Shown here in pieces: positions 45,122 to 54,144 of a DNA stretch of 64,000 bases. A program made the translations under genes and the position numbers. A model generated the notes under the pieces. It was not told the origin of the DNA. It was given only the letters and a program-made list of their open reading frames with translations, and searched no databases. Numbering within the stretch: the first letter of the stretch is position 1; each line of letters opens with the position of its first letter. Source of the DNA: Streptomyces alanosinicus (GTDB lineage: Bacteria; Actinomycetota; Actinomycetes; Streptomycetales; Streptomycetaceae); the NCBI RefSeq assembly GCF_014650595.1, contig NZ_BMVG01000006.1:310001-374000 (forward strand). Reading direction: 5' to 3'.

Positions 45122-45886
45122 ATGAAGAAATCCCGTGCCGCTGCCCCTGGTTCCCCTTCCGCCCGCCGGGCCGCCGCCGTCGCGGGCGCCGCTGTCCTCG
45201 CCGGTACGGCGGCGGTGTGCGCGCCGGGTGTCGCCTACTCCGCGCCTCGCGTCCCCGCCGCGGCCGCGACCGATTTCCGTGACTGCCCGTCCCTCCCGGG
45301 CGGCGTCGACCCGGCCCGCTGGAGATGTGAAGTGCACACCGCCGCCCCGCGGTTGACCATGGGGAGCGTCACGGTGGACCTCGCCCCGATCACCATGACG
45401 CACGCCGAAGGCCCGTTGCCGGACGGCGGCAAGGGGCAGGTGTGGGGTGCGATGCACAGCTCCCCCACCGCCATACCGGGAGGACTGACCGGCACCCCCG
45501 CAGGCGATCGCTCGGCCGTCCTGGCGCTGGCGATACAGCCGGAGTACGGCGGCCGGTCGGACTTCTACACCGGACAGTTCAGCCTCCGCTTCAGACTCGT
45601 CGGCCCGATGGTGCCGCACGGCTGCACCATAGGTGCGAGCGACCCCGTCGACTTCCAGCTGAAGCGCTCGGGCCCCTCCACATGGGTCTCCCAGGATCCC
45701 CCGGTGATCGAGTTCTCGGCGTACGACGACACGTTCACCGCCCCGGCCGCCGCACACTGCGGACCGCTCACCGGCCTCGTCAACCGACGGCTCGGCCTGC
45801 CGGCCACCGCCGGGAACCTGATGTCGTACGACGCCTCGTACACCTTCAGGACCTACGACCAGCTTCCGACGAAGGAGGGAACCTGA
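45122..45886 (+). CDS. Secreted protein of unknown function
   Basis: A 254-residue protein. ATG 45122 opens a signal peptide (basic MKKSRAAAPGSPSARRA, then AAVAGAAVLAGTAAVCAPGVAYSAP). The mature part has four or five cysteines (FRDCPSLP, WRCEVH, HGCTIGASDP, AHCGPLTGLV), which could form two disulfides, and repeated beta-like segments such as MGSVTVDLAPITMTHAEG and FYTGQFSLRFRLVGPM. The N-terminal frame extends upstream but without coding character. No family is recognised. Its 3' end is duplicated in tandem. Confidence 0.75.
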   Translation: MKKSRAAAPGSPSARRAAAVAGAAVLAGTAAVCAPGVAYSAPRVPAAAATDFRDCPSLPGGVDPARWRCEVHTAAPRLTMGSVTVDLAPITMTHAEGPLPDGGKGQVWGAMHSSPTAIPGGLTGTPAGDRSAVLALAIQPEYGGRSDFYTGQFSLRFRLVGPMVPHGCTIGASDPVDFQLKRSGPSTWVSQDPPVIEFSAYDDTFTAPAAAHCGPLTGLVNRRLGLPATAGNLMSYDASYTFRTYDQLPTKEGT

Positions 45887-45901
45887 CGAAGGAGGGAACC
45901 T
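45868..45901 (+). repeat. Perfect 17-base tandem duplication across a stop codon
   Basis: GACGAAGGAGGGAACCT occurs twice without a gap. The stop codon TGA (45884-45886) straddles the junction. Confidence 0.8.
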
Positions 45902-45990
45902 TTCGCGCCGGCCCCGACTCCTGACCCGGCGACGCGGGCCCGAGGGGGGACCGCGCCGGCCGAGAGGAGCCACGCATGGCACCGCACACC

Positions 45991-46035
45991 GAGCATCCAC
46001 TGCCAGAGCACCCACTGCCGGAGCATCCATTGCCG
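45991..46035 (+). repeat. Three 15-base repeats (EHPLP-coding) in the intergenic region
   Basis: Units such as GAGCATCCACTGCCA repeat three times, with a partial fourth. They lie in a frame opened by ATG 45976 behind GAGAGGAG and would encode EHPLP repeats. The frame then runs antisense through the DUF1648 gene. It may be the stub of a lost gene. Confidence 0.5.
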
Positions 46036-46104
46036 GAGCGTCCGGCGGACGCCCTCGCGCTGCGTCGCACGGCCGTCGTTCCCCCCCGGATGTCCATGCC
46101 CGGT

Positions 46105-47094
46105 TCAGTCCCGCCGGCGCAGTGCGTTCAGCAGGGCCGCGCCCCGCTCGGCGTCGTCCACGCTCACCGCGAAGTCCGCGCGGCGGCCTCGGGGGCGTAT
46201 GACCAGGCAGTCGCCGGCGCGGAGCATGACCGTCGTGCCGAGGCCGCTGAGGCGGAAGCCCCAGCCGCCGACCTGGGACGGCAGCCGGTGTTCGGCGCGG
46301 GCGGACTCGATGGCGTCCGGGGCCCAGTGGCGGGCGGGCCAGCCGAGCGGGCCGAACGACACATCCAGGCCGGCCTCGGACACCTTCGCCTGCACCGAGG
46401 AGAAGGCGGCGCCGGCGAGCGAGGCGACGGCGCAGCCCCCGCACACCGGCCACAGCCCGGCGGGGTCGGCCAGTCCGACGGCGAGGGCGACCAGGGCGCC
46501 GACGGCGATCAATCCGGTCAGCGCGGCCAGCAGTTGCAGCCAGGGGTTGGCGGCGCGGGAGAACCACACCAGCCGCTCGCCCTCGGGCAGGTTCAGCGCG
46601 GGGGTGGCGGTGGCCGGGTCGCGGGTGGGGCGGGTGCTCACCCGCCAGGCCAGTACGACGGCGACCGCCGTCGACGCCAGGACCAGCACGATGTCCAGGC
46701 CCGGTTCGCGGGCGTCGTGCCAGTCGGCGCGGTCGAGGTTCGCGCGGACGATGGACGCCTGTGCGCCGATGAGCGCGGTCGCGGTGGGCGCCAGCGTCAT
46801 CGTCCGCCAGGGCCGTACGGCCGGCCAGGAGCGGCGCCAGCGCACGCTCACCGCGAGGGCGATCAGCAGCCAGAGGCCGGCCGGGAACAGGGCGGCCGCC
46901 CACAGCGGCATCGAGTCGTCGGGGGCGGCACCGCCGCTCCAGTGGGTCGCCAGTCGGCCGGGCAGCCGGTCGCGCGCGGCCCAGGGCAGGCCCGCGAGCA
47001 GCACCGCGACGGCGGCGACGCATCCCGCGCGCCCCCAGCGTGCGGTGCGTTCGCGGCCGGCTCTGCCGATTTTGTCGTAGTCCCCGTCTGTCAT
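46105..47094 (-). CDS. DUF1648 domain membrane protein
   Basis: A 329-residue protein with several transmembrane helices (VAAVAVLLAGLPWAA, LWAAALFPAGLWLLIALAVSV, IVLVLASTAVAVVLAW, LQLLAALTGLIAVGALVALAVGL). The N-terminal segment GRLATHWSGGAAPDDSMPLW is the DUF1648 signature. The C-terminal cytoplasmic part may be PH-like. Its start is 19 bases after the stop of a YtrA-type GntR gene, a conserved pairing in which the regulator controls the membrane protein. Confidence 0.82.
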   Translation of the reverse strand: MTDGDYDKIGRAGRERTARWGRAGCVAAVAVLLAGLPWAARDRLPGRLATHWSGGAAPDDSMPLWAAALFPAGLWLLIALAVSVRWRRSWPAVRPWRTMTLAPTATALIGAQASIVRANLDRADWHDAREPGLDIVLVLASTAVAVVLAWRVSTRPTRDPATATPALNLPEGERLVWFSRAANPWLQLLAALTGLIAVGALVALAVGLADPAGLWPVCGGCAVASLAGAAFSSVQAKVSEAGLDVSFGPLGWPARHWAPDAIESARAEHRLPSQVGGWGFRLSGLGTTVMLRAGDCLVIRPRGRRADFAVSVDDAERGAALLNALRRRD

Positions 47095-47113
47095 GGTGTC
47101 GTGTCCCCGTTCG

Positions 47114-47464
47114 TCATGCGGTGGTCCCCCGGATCATGTCGATGAGATCGGTGCGGCTGTAGCCGAGGCGGGATGCCTCCGCGATCAGCTCCCGCACCTT
47201 GATCTGCAGTCCGGAGCGCCCGGCCGCCCCTTCGGCGACGGTGATCCCGCGGCCCCGGCGGAACTCCAGCAGGCCCTCGTCCCGCAGTTCGCGCAGGCCG
47301 CGCAGGACGGTGTTGACGTTGATGTCCAGGGTCGCGGAGAGGTGGCGGGCCGACGGCAGTCGGTCGCCGGCGCGGCACTCGCCCTCGGCGACGGCCCGCC
47401 GGATCGCCGCCGCGACCTGCTCGTGCAGGGGGCGGGTGTCGGTCGTGTCCAGACGCAGCAACAT
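47114..47464 (-). CDS. GntR-family regulator, YtrA subfamily
   Basis: A 116-residue protein comprising only a winged helix (PLHEQVAAAIRRAVAEGECRAGDRLPSARHLSATLDINVNTVLRGL) and a short C-terminal dimerisation helix. This is the compact YtrA form, which lacks a ligand domain. ATG 47464 gives the standard start MLLRLDTTDTRP. An 8-base inverted repeat overlaps its start codon, which suggests autorepression. It leads the operon with the DUF1648 gene. Confidence 0.88.
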   Translation of the reverse strand: MLLRLDTTDTRPLHEQVAAAIRRAVAEGECRAGDRLPSARHLSATLDINVNTVLRGLRELRDEGLLEFRRGRGITVAEGAAGRSGLQIKVRELIAEASRLGYSRTDLIDMIRGTTA

Positions 47465-47486
47465 GGTGCTAATAAGACTAGCACCA
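47464..47486. promoter_or_regulatory. Inverted repeat TGGTGCTA-N7-TAGCACCA at the YtrA-type gene start
   Basis: Perfect 8-base arms with a 7-base spacer. The left arm includes one base of the start codon, so a bound repressor would cover the start site. It fits the operator spacing of YtrA-type regulators. Confidence 0.65.
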
Positions 47487-47565
47487 ACAGCTTCATTGTG
47501 GGGTGGGTGGGCAGCAGAACGGGCCCGCCGCTGGTCGCGATGGGCCCGTGGGTGCGGGGGGCGTG

Positions 47566-48477
47566 TCAGCCGAGCTTGGAGAAGCTGTAGTTGAGGAGCT
47601 TCGTGGCGTCCGTCGCGCGCTGTGCGTACGTGGTGGAGGCCAGGACCGTGCCGATGACCGTCTTGCCGTTGCGGGTGGCGGCGAAGACGAGGCAGGCGCC
47701 GGCCTCGGGGCCGGAGCCGGTCTTCACACCGATGGTGCCGCTGTAGCTGGACAGCAGCGTGTTGGTGTTCGTCCACGTGCCCATCGTGCGGGTGCCGCCC
47801 GTCTTGGTGACGGTCTTCGCGGTGTACGACTTCGTCTTGACGATCGCGCGGAAGTTCGCGCTCTTCATCGCGCTGCTGGCGATCTTCGTCAGGTCGCGCG
47901 GCGTCGAGTAGTTGTTGCCGTTGCCGATGCCGTCGAAGGAATCGAAGTGCGTGTTCTTCAGGCCCAGGCTCTTCGCGGCGGCGTTCATCTTGCCGATGAA
48001 GTTGGTCACGCGCGCGTCACGCGTGGAGCCCGAACCGTAGGTGTCGGCGAGCGCGTAGGCGGCGTCGCAGCCGGACGGCAGCATCAGCCCGTACAGCAGC
48101 TGGCGCACGGTGACCTTGTCGCCGACGATCAGGTGCGCCTGGGAGGCGTTGTTCTTGACGACGTAGTCGCTGTACGCCTTCTGGATCGTCACCTGCTTGT
48201 CGAGGTTGAGGTTCGACTGCGCGAGGACGACCTTGGCGGTCATGATCTTCGTGGTGGAGCCGGTGGAACGCTTGGTGTCCGCCGCCTTGGTGTAGAGCGT
48301 CGTACCGCTCACGTTGTTCATCACGTAGCCGCCCTTGGCCACGATCGAGGGGGCCGTGACGGCCTGCGCGGGCACCGCGGTGAGAGCGCCGGTCGCGAGC
48401 AGTGCGCCGGAGGTGACGCTGACGGCGGCGGCTCTGCGGATACGCGTGTTGCGGGTGCCCTTAATGCCGGTAATCAA
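47566..48477 (-). CDS. D-alanyl-D-alanine carboxypeptidase (PBP5-type, S11)
   Basis: A 303-residue secreted serine peptidase. TTG 48477 is the best start: it opens the signal peptide RNTRIRRAAAVSVTSGALLATGALTAVPAQA, whereas the longer frame has no coding character. The active-site SxxK is STTK (Ser74) in STGSTTKIMTA, and the third motif is KTG in IGVKTGSGPEAG. The second motif is SGC in LPSGCDAAYALAD where SxN is usual, as in other actinobacterial members I recall. It trims the terminal D-Ala of peptidoglycan stems. No C-terminal anchor is seen. Confidence 0.9.
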   Translation of the reverse strand: MITGIKGTRNTRIRRAAAVSVTSGALLATGALTAVPAQAVTAPSIVAKGGYVMNNVSGTTLYTKAADTKRSTGSTTKIMTAKVVLAQSNLNLDKQVTIQKAYSDYVVKNNASQAHLIVGDKVTVRQLLYGLMLPSGCDAAYALADTYGSGSTRDARVTNFIGKMNAAAKSLGLKNTHFDSFDGIGNGNNYSTPRDLTKIASSAMKSANFRAIVKTKSYTAKTVTKTGGTRTMGTWTNTNTLLSSYSGTIGVKTGSGPEAGACLVFAATRNGKTVIGTVLASTTYAQRATDATKLLNYSFSKLG

Positions 48478-48666
48478 AGTGATGTACCCCGATTGTGTTG
48501 AATGCCCCTGAGGTGCGGCCGAGTTGAGGTGGCGAGAGCAGGGGGCCGCACGTGTGAGACACGTAAGTAGCACAGAAGGTTGTGCGCCTGCTGCGGGCGA
48601 ATCGCGCCACGTCCGGATACTGGACGCCGCTGCCGCATGTGTACGTGTTGTATCTATCATGTGGCC

Positions 48667-49341
48667 ATGAAGACGGCCGTACAGCACACCCGCCCCCGGC
48701 ACCAGAAGCCGCCGCCCGCCGCCGACCGCGTGTACGCCCACGTCAAACAGGGCGTCCTGGACCGCCGCTACGAGGGCGGCACCCTGCTCACCGAGGGCGA
48801 GCTGGCCGAGGCCGTCGGGGTGTCGCGCACCCCGGTGCGGGAGGCGCTGCTGCGGCTGGAGGTCGAGGGCCTGATCCGGCTCTATCCGAAGAAGGGCGCC
48901 CTGGTGCTGCCCGTCTCCGCGCAGGAGATCGCCGACGTGGTGGAGACCCGTCAGCTGGTCGAGGAGCACGCCGCGCGCAAGGCCGTACCCGCCCCGCCCG
49001 GTCTGCTGGAGCGGCTGGCCGAGCTGCTGGAACTGCAGAAGGCACAGGCCGCCGCCGGTGACCTGGCCGCGGCCGCGGTCACCGACCGCTCCTTCCACGC
49101 CGAGATCGTGCGCAGCGGCGGCAACGAGATCCTGTCCCGGCTCTACGACCAACTGCGCGACCGGCAGCTGCGGATGGGCGTCGCCGTCATGCACTCCCAC
49201 CCCGACCGGATCGCCAAGACGCTCACCGAGCACGAGGAGATACTGGACGCGCTGCGCGCCGGGGACGCGGAGGCGGCCGTCGAGGTCGTGCACCGGCATG
49301 TCAGCTGGTTCGAGCACCTCGCCCGGGGTGAGGTCCGATGA
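48667..49341 (+). CDS. GntR-family regulator, FadR/FCD subfamily
   Basis: A 224-residue protein with an N-terminal winged helix (VYAHVKQGVLDRRYEGGTLLTEGELAEAVGVSRTPVREALLRLE, about residues 19-62) and a helical FCD ligand domain with the metal-binding DRSFHAEIV and VMHSHPDRIAKTLTEHEEIL. ATG 48667 is used; GTG 48661 is possible. It overlaps the MFS gene by ATGA, so the transported compound is probably its inducer. Confidence 0.88.
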   Translation: MKTAVQHTRPRHQKPPPAADRVYAHVKQGVLDRRYEGGTLLTEGELAEAVGVSRTPVREALLRLEVEGLIRLYPKKGALVLPVSAQEIADVVETRQLVEEHAARKAVPAPPGLLERLAELLELQKAQAAAGDLAAAAVTDRSFHAEIVRSGGNEILSRLYDQLRDRQLRMGVAVMHSHPDRIAKTLTEHEEILDALRAGDAEAAVEVVHRHVSWFEHLARGEVR

Positions 49342-50648
49342 GCAGCCCGGCGCGGAACCTCACTCTTCCGGGTGATCCGCCGGGTGGCCGACGCGCCGTC
49401 ACCGTGTGGTCCATAGGCGTCGGCGTCTACTTTGTCGCCGTTATCTTCCGTACGTCATTGGGTGTGGCGGGACTGGACGCGGCAGACCGCTTCCATGTGA
49501 ACGCCTCCGCCCTGTCGACGTTCTCCATACTTCAGCTGCTGGTCTACGCCGGCATGCAGATACCCGTCGGCCTGCTGGTCGACCGGCTCGGCACCAAGAA
49601 GGTGCTGAGCCTCGGCGCCGTACTGTTCACGGCCGGACAGCTCGGTTTCGCCTTCTCCCCGTCGTACGGCACCGCCCTCGCCTCCCGCGCCCTGCTGGGC
49701 TGCGGTGACGCGATGACCTTCATCAGTGTGCTGCGGCTCGGGACCCGCTGGTTCCCGGCCCGGCGCGGGCCGCTGGTCGCCCAGCTCGCGGGGCTGGTCG
49801 GCATGGCGGGCAATCTGGTCTCCACCCTGGTCCTCGCCCGGCTGCTGCACGGCCTCGGCTGGACCCCGGCGTTCGCCGGCAGCGCGTTCGCGGGTGTCGT
49901 CGTCCTCGTGTTGACGCTGCTGTTCCTGAAGGACCACCCCGAGGGATTCGAGCCCGAGCCGTCCCGGCATCAGGGCGCGGCCTATGTCCGCCGGCAGATC
50001 ACGGCGGCCTGGCGGGAGCCCGGCACCCGCCTCGGGATGTGGGTGCACTTCACCACCCAGTTCCCGGCGATGGTGTTCCTGCTGCTGTGGGGTCTGCCGT
50101 TCCTGGTCCAGGCGCAGGGGCTCAGCCGGGCCTCGGCCGGTGAACTGCTCACGCTCGTCGTCCTGTCCAACATGGTGATCGGGCTGGTCTACGGCCAGAT
50201 CGTCGCCCGGCATCACGCGGCGCGGCTGCCGCTGGCGCTGGGCACGGTGGGGGCGACCGCGCTGGTGTGGGCGGCGACGCTGCTGTACCCCGGGGCGCAT
50301 GCGCCGATGTGGCTGCTGGTCGTGCTGTGCGCGGTGTTGGGGGCGTGCGGGCCGGCCTCGATGCTCGGGTTCGACTTCGCGCGGCCGGCCAACCCGCCCG
50401 AGCGACAGGGGACCGCGTCCGGTATCACCAACATGGGTGGTTTCGTCGCCTCGATGACGACGTTGTTCGCGGTCGGGGTGTTGCTGGATGTGACCGGGGA
50501 CGACTACGACGTGGCGTTCTCGGCGGTGTTCGTGCTGCAGGCGCTCGGTGTCTCGCAGATTCTGCGGCTCCGGGCGCGGGCCGCGCGGCGCGAGCGTGAG
50601 CGGCTCGTGGCCAGCCGGGTGGAAACGCTGCACGTGCCTGCGGCTTAG
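49338..50648 (+). CDS. MFS transporter
   Basis: A 436-residue carrier with 12 predicted membrane helices and the loop motif VGLLVDRLGTKKVLSLG between helices 2 and 3. Other typical text includes LTLLFLKDHPEGFEPEPSRH in the central loop and FARPANPPERQGTASGITNMGGFVASM in the second half. It is coupled to the FCD-type GntR regulator. The substrate is not deducible; nitrate/organic-anion and sugar-acid carriers share this layout. Confidence 0.88.
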   Translation: MSSPARNLTLPGDPPGGRRAVTVWSIGVGVYFVAVIFRTSLGVAGLDAADRFHVNASALSTFSILQLLVYAGMQIPVGLLVDRLGTKKVLSLGAVLFTAGQLGFAFSPSYGTALASRALLGCGDAMTFISVLRLGTRWFPARRGPLVAQLAGLVGMAGNLVSTLVLARLLHGLGWTPAFAGSAFAGVVVLVLTLLFLKDHPEGFEPEPSRHQGAAYVRRQITAAWREPGTRLGMWVHFTTQFPAMVFLLLWGLPFLVQAQGLSRASAGELLTLVVLSNMVIGLVYGQIVARHHAARLPLALGTVGATALVWAATLLYPGAHAPMWLLVVLCAVLGACGPASMLGFDFARPANPPERQGTASGITNMGGFVASMTTLFAVGVLLDVTGDDYDVAFSAVFVLQALGVSQILRLRARAARRERERLVASRVETLHVPAA

Positions 50649-50678
50649 CCGACTTCTCCCACCACGCACCGGTCTTCG

Positions 50679-51503
50679 CTACGGCGTCACCGTGAAGTTC
50701 TGCAGGATGGCCGTCGTCAGGGCCGGGTCGCCCTCGGTCTTGACGCGGTCCGCCACAGACTCGGGCGTGGTGCGGCCGCAGGCGAGGCGGACGTAGGTCT
50801 CCCAGTCGAGGGTGAGGGTGGCGGCGGGGCCGAGGGCCGGGGCGGTCTCCAGGCTGCCGCGGCCCTGGATGTCGACGCGGATCGTGCGCAGGAACTCCAC
50901 CGGGCCGTGCACATCGAACACGATCGCCGAACTGCGCGGCGCGTGCGCGTCCTTCGCGACGACCTTGGGGAGCGCTTCGAGGAGCACGTCCCGGACGACG
51001 AGCGCGCCGGGCGAGTCCAGATTGCCGGGCATGCCGAGGGCCGTGCGCAGATCCTGCTCGTGCACCCAGACGTCGAACGCGCGGGTCCGGTAGGCCTGTT
51101 CCACCGTGACGTCCCGGCCCAGCGGGCCGCGCACCGTGGTGCCGGGATCGCGGGATTCGTTGCGCAGCTGGCGGTTGCGGCGGATGACCGTGTACTCCAG
51201 CTCGGCCGTCATCTCCGGAGCCGTGTGGTGGCGGCGGACGTCGACCTGCATCTCCATGTACCGCTGGTACTCGGTGGTGACGTGGAAGAGGTCACGCGGG
51301 AGCGAGTGGATGGGGCGCGGGTCGCCGAGCATCTCGCAGTCCATGCCGATCACATGGGACACGACGTCCCGTACGGACCAGCCGGGGCAGGGGGTCCGCC
51401 GGTTCCACTCGCCCTCGGCGAGCGACTGGACCATCTCGGATATCGCTTCGATGGAGTGCGTCCAGGCGTCGGCGTAGGGCTGGAGGGTGGGATGCAGACT
51501 CAC
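50679..51503 (-). CDS. Maleylpyruvate isomerase family mycothiol-dependent enzyme
   Basis: A 274-residue DinB/MDMPI-type protein. The N-terminal four-helix bundle has WTHSIEAISEMVQSLAEGEWNRRTPCPGWSVRDVVSHVIGMD, with WSVRDVVSHV the family's metal-site helix. The C-terminal part (LETAPALGPAATLTLDWETYVRLACGR) is an SCP2-like domain. Such proteins use mycothiol as cofactor, and the reaction here is unknown. GTG 51503 gives a normal-length N-terminus. Confidence 0.85.
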   Translation of the reverse strand: MSLHPTLQPYADAWTHSIEAISEMVQSLAEGEWNRRTPCPGWSVRDVVSHVIGMDCEMLGDPRPIHSLPRDLFHVTTEYQRYMEMQVDVRRHHTAPEMTAELEYTVIRRNRQLRNESRDPGTTVRGPLGRDVTVEQAYRTRAFDVWVHEQDLRTALGMPGNLDSPGALVVRDVLLEALPKVVAKDAHAPRSSAIVFDVHGPVEFLRTIRVDIQGRGSLETAPALGPAATLTLDWETYVRLACGRTTPESVADRVKTEGDPALTTAILQNFTVTP

Positions 51504-51586
51504 GGAACGGGACCCCTCGGCGGTCGGTACACGGTCAGGTTGTGGCGGCGTTGCCAATGGGTGGCGGCACGGCGGCGGCGTCTGAG

Positions 51587-51629
51587 CCTCCCCCCGTTCT
51601 CGGCTTCGCTCGAACTGGGAGGACCCCCA
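51587..51629. repeat. Streptomyces interspersed palindrome (CCTCCCCCCG...GGGAGG type)
   Basis: An imperfect inverted repeat with TTCTCGGCTTCGCTCGAACT in the middle and CTCCCC/GGGAGG ends. Such short palindromes are scattered in Streptomyces intergenic regions, as I recall. A related CTCCCCCA...GGGAGGTGCCCCCA form lies inside the MITE at 62261-62480. The rest of 51504-51718 shows only the divergent promoters. Confidence 0.6.
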
Positions 51630-51718
51630 AGTTACGCTGCTTGCAGGCACCCCGGCAGTGCTTTCGTGTGACGATCGTAGGCCTGTGTGGACGACTCGAA
51701 TGCCAGGACGGTGGTAGT

Positions 51719-52513
51719 GTGCGCGCCTCGTTGATCCAGATCGCCGTGAACGAGGAGGAATCGGTCGACTCCCGGCGACAGCGGGTGGCCGAGCTGGTCC
51801 GCCGGCAGGCCGGTTCCGATCTCGTCGTCCTGCCCGAGCTGTGGACGACCGGCGCCTTCGCCTACGAGGAGTTCGGCCGCGAGGCCGAGCCGCTCGAAGG
51901 GCCGACGTACGAGGCCATGGCCAAGGCGGCGAGCGACGCGGGCGTATGGCTGCACGCCGGCTCCGTCCCGGAGCGCGACCCGGACGGGCCTCTCTACAAC
52001 ACCTCTCTCGTCTTCTCCCCCTCCGGTGAGCTTGCCGCCGCCTACCGCAAGATCCATCGCTTCGGCTTCGACAAGGGCGAGGCCGTGCTGATGGGCGCCG
52101 GGCGGGACCTGGTGACGGTCCGGCTGCCCGGGACCACGCTCGGCGTGGCCACCTGCTACGACCTCCGTTTCCCCGAACTCTTCCGCTCACTGGTCGACGT
52201 CGGCGCCGAGACGCTGGTGATCCCGGCGGGCTGGCCCGAGCGGCGACGCGCGCACTGGACGCTGCTGGCTCAGGCGCGGGCGGTGGAGAACCAGGCGTTC
52301 GTGCTCGCGTGTGGAACGGCCGGGACCCATGCCGGAGTTCCGCAGGCCGGTCACTCGATCGTGGTGGATCCGTGGGGCGAGGTGCTCGCCGAGGCGGGCC
52401 CGGACGAGGAGGTCCTCACCGTCGACTTCGACCCGGCGAAGGTGGCGGTGACCCGCGAGCAGTTCCCGGCGCTGAAGGACCGGGTGCTGGGTCTTGAGCC
52501 GCCGCGCCGCTGA
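51719..52513 (+). CDS. Carbon-nitrogen hydrolase (nitrilase superfamily)
   Basis: A 264-residue omega-amidase-like enzyme. The Glu-Lys-Cys catalytic triad is visible: Glu in VLPELWTTGAFAYEEF, Lys in AAYRKIHRFGFDKGE and Cys in GVATCYDLRFPELFRSL. GTG 51719 is chosen for family length; the frame is open upstream without similarity. The best-known relatives hydrolyse keto-acid amides formed by transamination. It is divergent from the mycothiol-dependent gene. Confidence 0.87.
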   Translation: MRASLIQIAVNEEESVDSRRQRVAELVRRQAGSDLVVLPELWTTGAFAYEEFGREAEPLEGPTYEAMAKAASDAGVWLHAGSVPERDPDGPLYNTSLVFSPSGELAAAYRKIHRFGFDKGEAVLMGAGRDLVTVRLPGTTLGVATCYDLRFPELFRSLVDVGAETLVIPAGWPERRRAHWTLLAQARAVENQAFVLACGTAGTHAGVPQAGHSIVVDPWGEVLAEAGPDEEVLTVDFDPAKVAVTREQFPALKDRVLGLEPPRR

Positions 52514-52542
52514 GGGCCTCGCGACGGGCCTCGCGACGGGCC

Positions 52543-53037
52543 TCAGTCGTCCTCGCGTTCCTTCTGGGCCAGGTGGATCACGCACACCGCCACCGCGATG
52601 AGCAGGGCCGGATCCGCGTCGTCGCGCACGATGTCGACGCCGTACGTGTCCCTCAGGTGCAGCCAGCGGCGGGAGATCACCGCGAGGAGCTCGCCGTCGT
52701 ACTCGATGGCGAACTCGTGGTCGAGGATCTTGCCGCTGACGTCCAGCTCGGTGCCGTCGGTCAGGGCTACCCGGTAGTGGTTGCGCAGCAGGGACAGCCG
52801 TTTGCGCTTGATGGTGGCGAGGCCCTCGCCGTCCCGCTCGATCACCATGGTGTCGCGCAGCGCGAGCATCTTCTGATGGATGTCGATCAGGACGCGTCCA
52901 TGGGCGTCCTTCAGCTGGAAGGTGTCCCGCAGCCGCATGGCCTTGCCGTCGACGAGGAACACCTTCCGGCCGTGCTCGTCCTCGATCCAGTAGTCGTCAC
53001 CGATACCGAGGAGCCGGTCGCGTACGAGGAGTCTCAT
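52543..53037 (-). CDS. LURP-one-related (Tubby-like C-terminal) family protein
   Basis: A 164-residue all-beta protein with MRLLVRDRLLGIGDDYWIEDEHGRKVFLVDGKAMRLRDTFQLKD at the start and the repeated LRDT-centred strands (DTMVIERDGEGLATIKRK, LHLRDTYGVDIVRDDADPA). This is the LURP-one/scramblase-like fold. It converges with the nitrilase gene 29 bases away. Its role is unknown. Confidence 0.8.
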   Translation of the reverse strand: MRLLVRDRLLGIGDDYWIEDEHGRKVFLVDGKAMRLRDTFQLKDAHGRVLIDIHQKMLALRDTMVIERDGEGLATIKRKRLSLLRNHYRVALTDGTELDVSGKILDHEFAIEYDGELLAVISRRWLHLRDTYGVDIVRDDADPALLIAVAVCVIHLAQKEREDD

Positions 53038-53090
53038 ACGGCTACCGTTCCCCGCCGCGGCGCGATCATCACAAAGCCGCGGGAAGGGGC

Positions 53091-54092
53091 TCACGGAGCC
53101 GGGAGCAGGGGGGACCGCGGGCCGAAACGGCGCCGGTAGTCCGAAGGGCTCAGCCCTGTCGCGCGGCGCAGCCGGGCCCGCAGGTTGGCCGCCGTACCGA
53201 GGCCGCTGCGGGCCGCGACGACGTCCAGGCGCTCCTCGCCCCGTTCGATCAGCCGGCACGCCAGCGCCACCCGCTCGCCGGTGAGCCAGGCCAGCGGAGT
53301 CGTCCCCAGCTGGGTGCGGAAGCGGCGGTGCAGCGTGGCGGGGCTGACGGCCGCGCGGGCGGCGAGGTCCGCCACGGCCAGCGGTTCGCCGAGCCGTTCC
53401 TGCGCCCAGGCCAGCAGCGGGCCGAGCGACTCGTCGGGCACGTCGGGCACCGGGCGCTCCACGAACTGCCGCTGGCCGCCGTCGCGGTGGGAGGCGAAGA
53501 CGAGGCGCCGCGAGACGGCGTTCGCGAGCTCGGCGCCGTGGTCGCGGCGCCAGAGGTGCAGGCCGAGGTCGAGCGCGGCCGCGCTGCCGGCGGCGGTGAG
53601 GATGTCGCCCTCGTCGACGAACAGCACATCCGGCTCCAGCAGCACCCGGGGATGCAGTTCCCGGAAGGTGTCCGTCCACATCCAGTGCGTGGCGGCCCGC
53701 CGCCCGTCGAGCAGCCCGGCCTCGGCGAGGGCGAAGCTGCCCGTGCAGAAGCTGACGACGCGTGCGCCGCGCGCGTGGCTGCGCCGGATGGCGTCCAGGA
53801 CGTCGGCACCGCGCGGTACGACGTTGTCGGGGCGGCCCGGTACGACGACGGTGTCGGCCCCGTCCACCGCGTCCAGGCCGGGCACGCCGGTCAGGGTGAA
53901 GAAGCCGTGGTTCATCCGCACCCCGGACGCGGGCGCGCACAGCGTCACCTCGTACAGCGGCCCCCGAAGGCCCAGTTCGGGCCTGGGCAGCCCGAACAGC
54001 TCGGTGGCGACCCCGACCTCGAAGGGGTTGGTGCCCTCGTCGACGATCACGGCGACCCGGTGCGGACGCGAGTGAGAGGATCCTTGCGGCAT
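53091..54092 (-). CDS. GlxA-type AraC regulator with DJ-1/PfpI amidase-like domain
   Basis: A 333-residue protein. Residues 1 to about 190 form the class I glutamine-amidotransferase-like domain with VIVDEGTNPFEVGVATELFG and the nucleophile-elbow cysteine in VVSFCTGSFALAEAGLLDGRRAATHW. The C-terminal AraC helix-turn-helix pair starts at LAWAQERLGEPLAVADLAARAAVSPATLHRRFR. It is divergent from a small cupin gene, which may be its target. Confidence 0.9.
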   Translation of the reverse strand: MPQGSSHSRPHRVAVIVDEGTNPFEVGVATELFGLPRPELGLRGPLYEVTLCAPASGVRMNHGFFTLTGVPGLDAVDGADTVVVPGRPDNVVPRGADVLDAIRRSHARGARVVSFCTGSFALAEAGLLDGRRAATHWMWTDTFRELHPRVLLEPDVLFVDEGDILTAAGSAAALDLGLHLWRRDHGAELANAVSRRLVFASHRDGGQRQFVERPVPDVPDESLGPLLAWAQERLGEPLAVADLAARAAVSPATLHRRFRTQLGTTPLAWLTGERVALACRLIERGEERLDVVAARSGLGTAANLRARLRRATGLSPSDYRRRFGPRSPLLPAP

Positions 54093-54144
54093 ATGCGATT
54101 CCTAGCACTCGTCCGCCGGGTCCGGCCACCCGCACGATGAACCC

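Noticed and set aside
45976..47145. A 389-codon frame with good ribosome site and EHPLP repeats
   Set aside because: After about 45 codons it is antisense to the DUF1648 gene; only the repeat is reported.
47566..49317. A 583-codon version of the D-Ala-D-Ala carboxypeptidase
   Set aside because: The signal peptide starts at TTG 48477; the extension is antisense to the FCD-type GntR gene.
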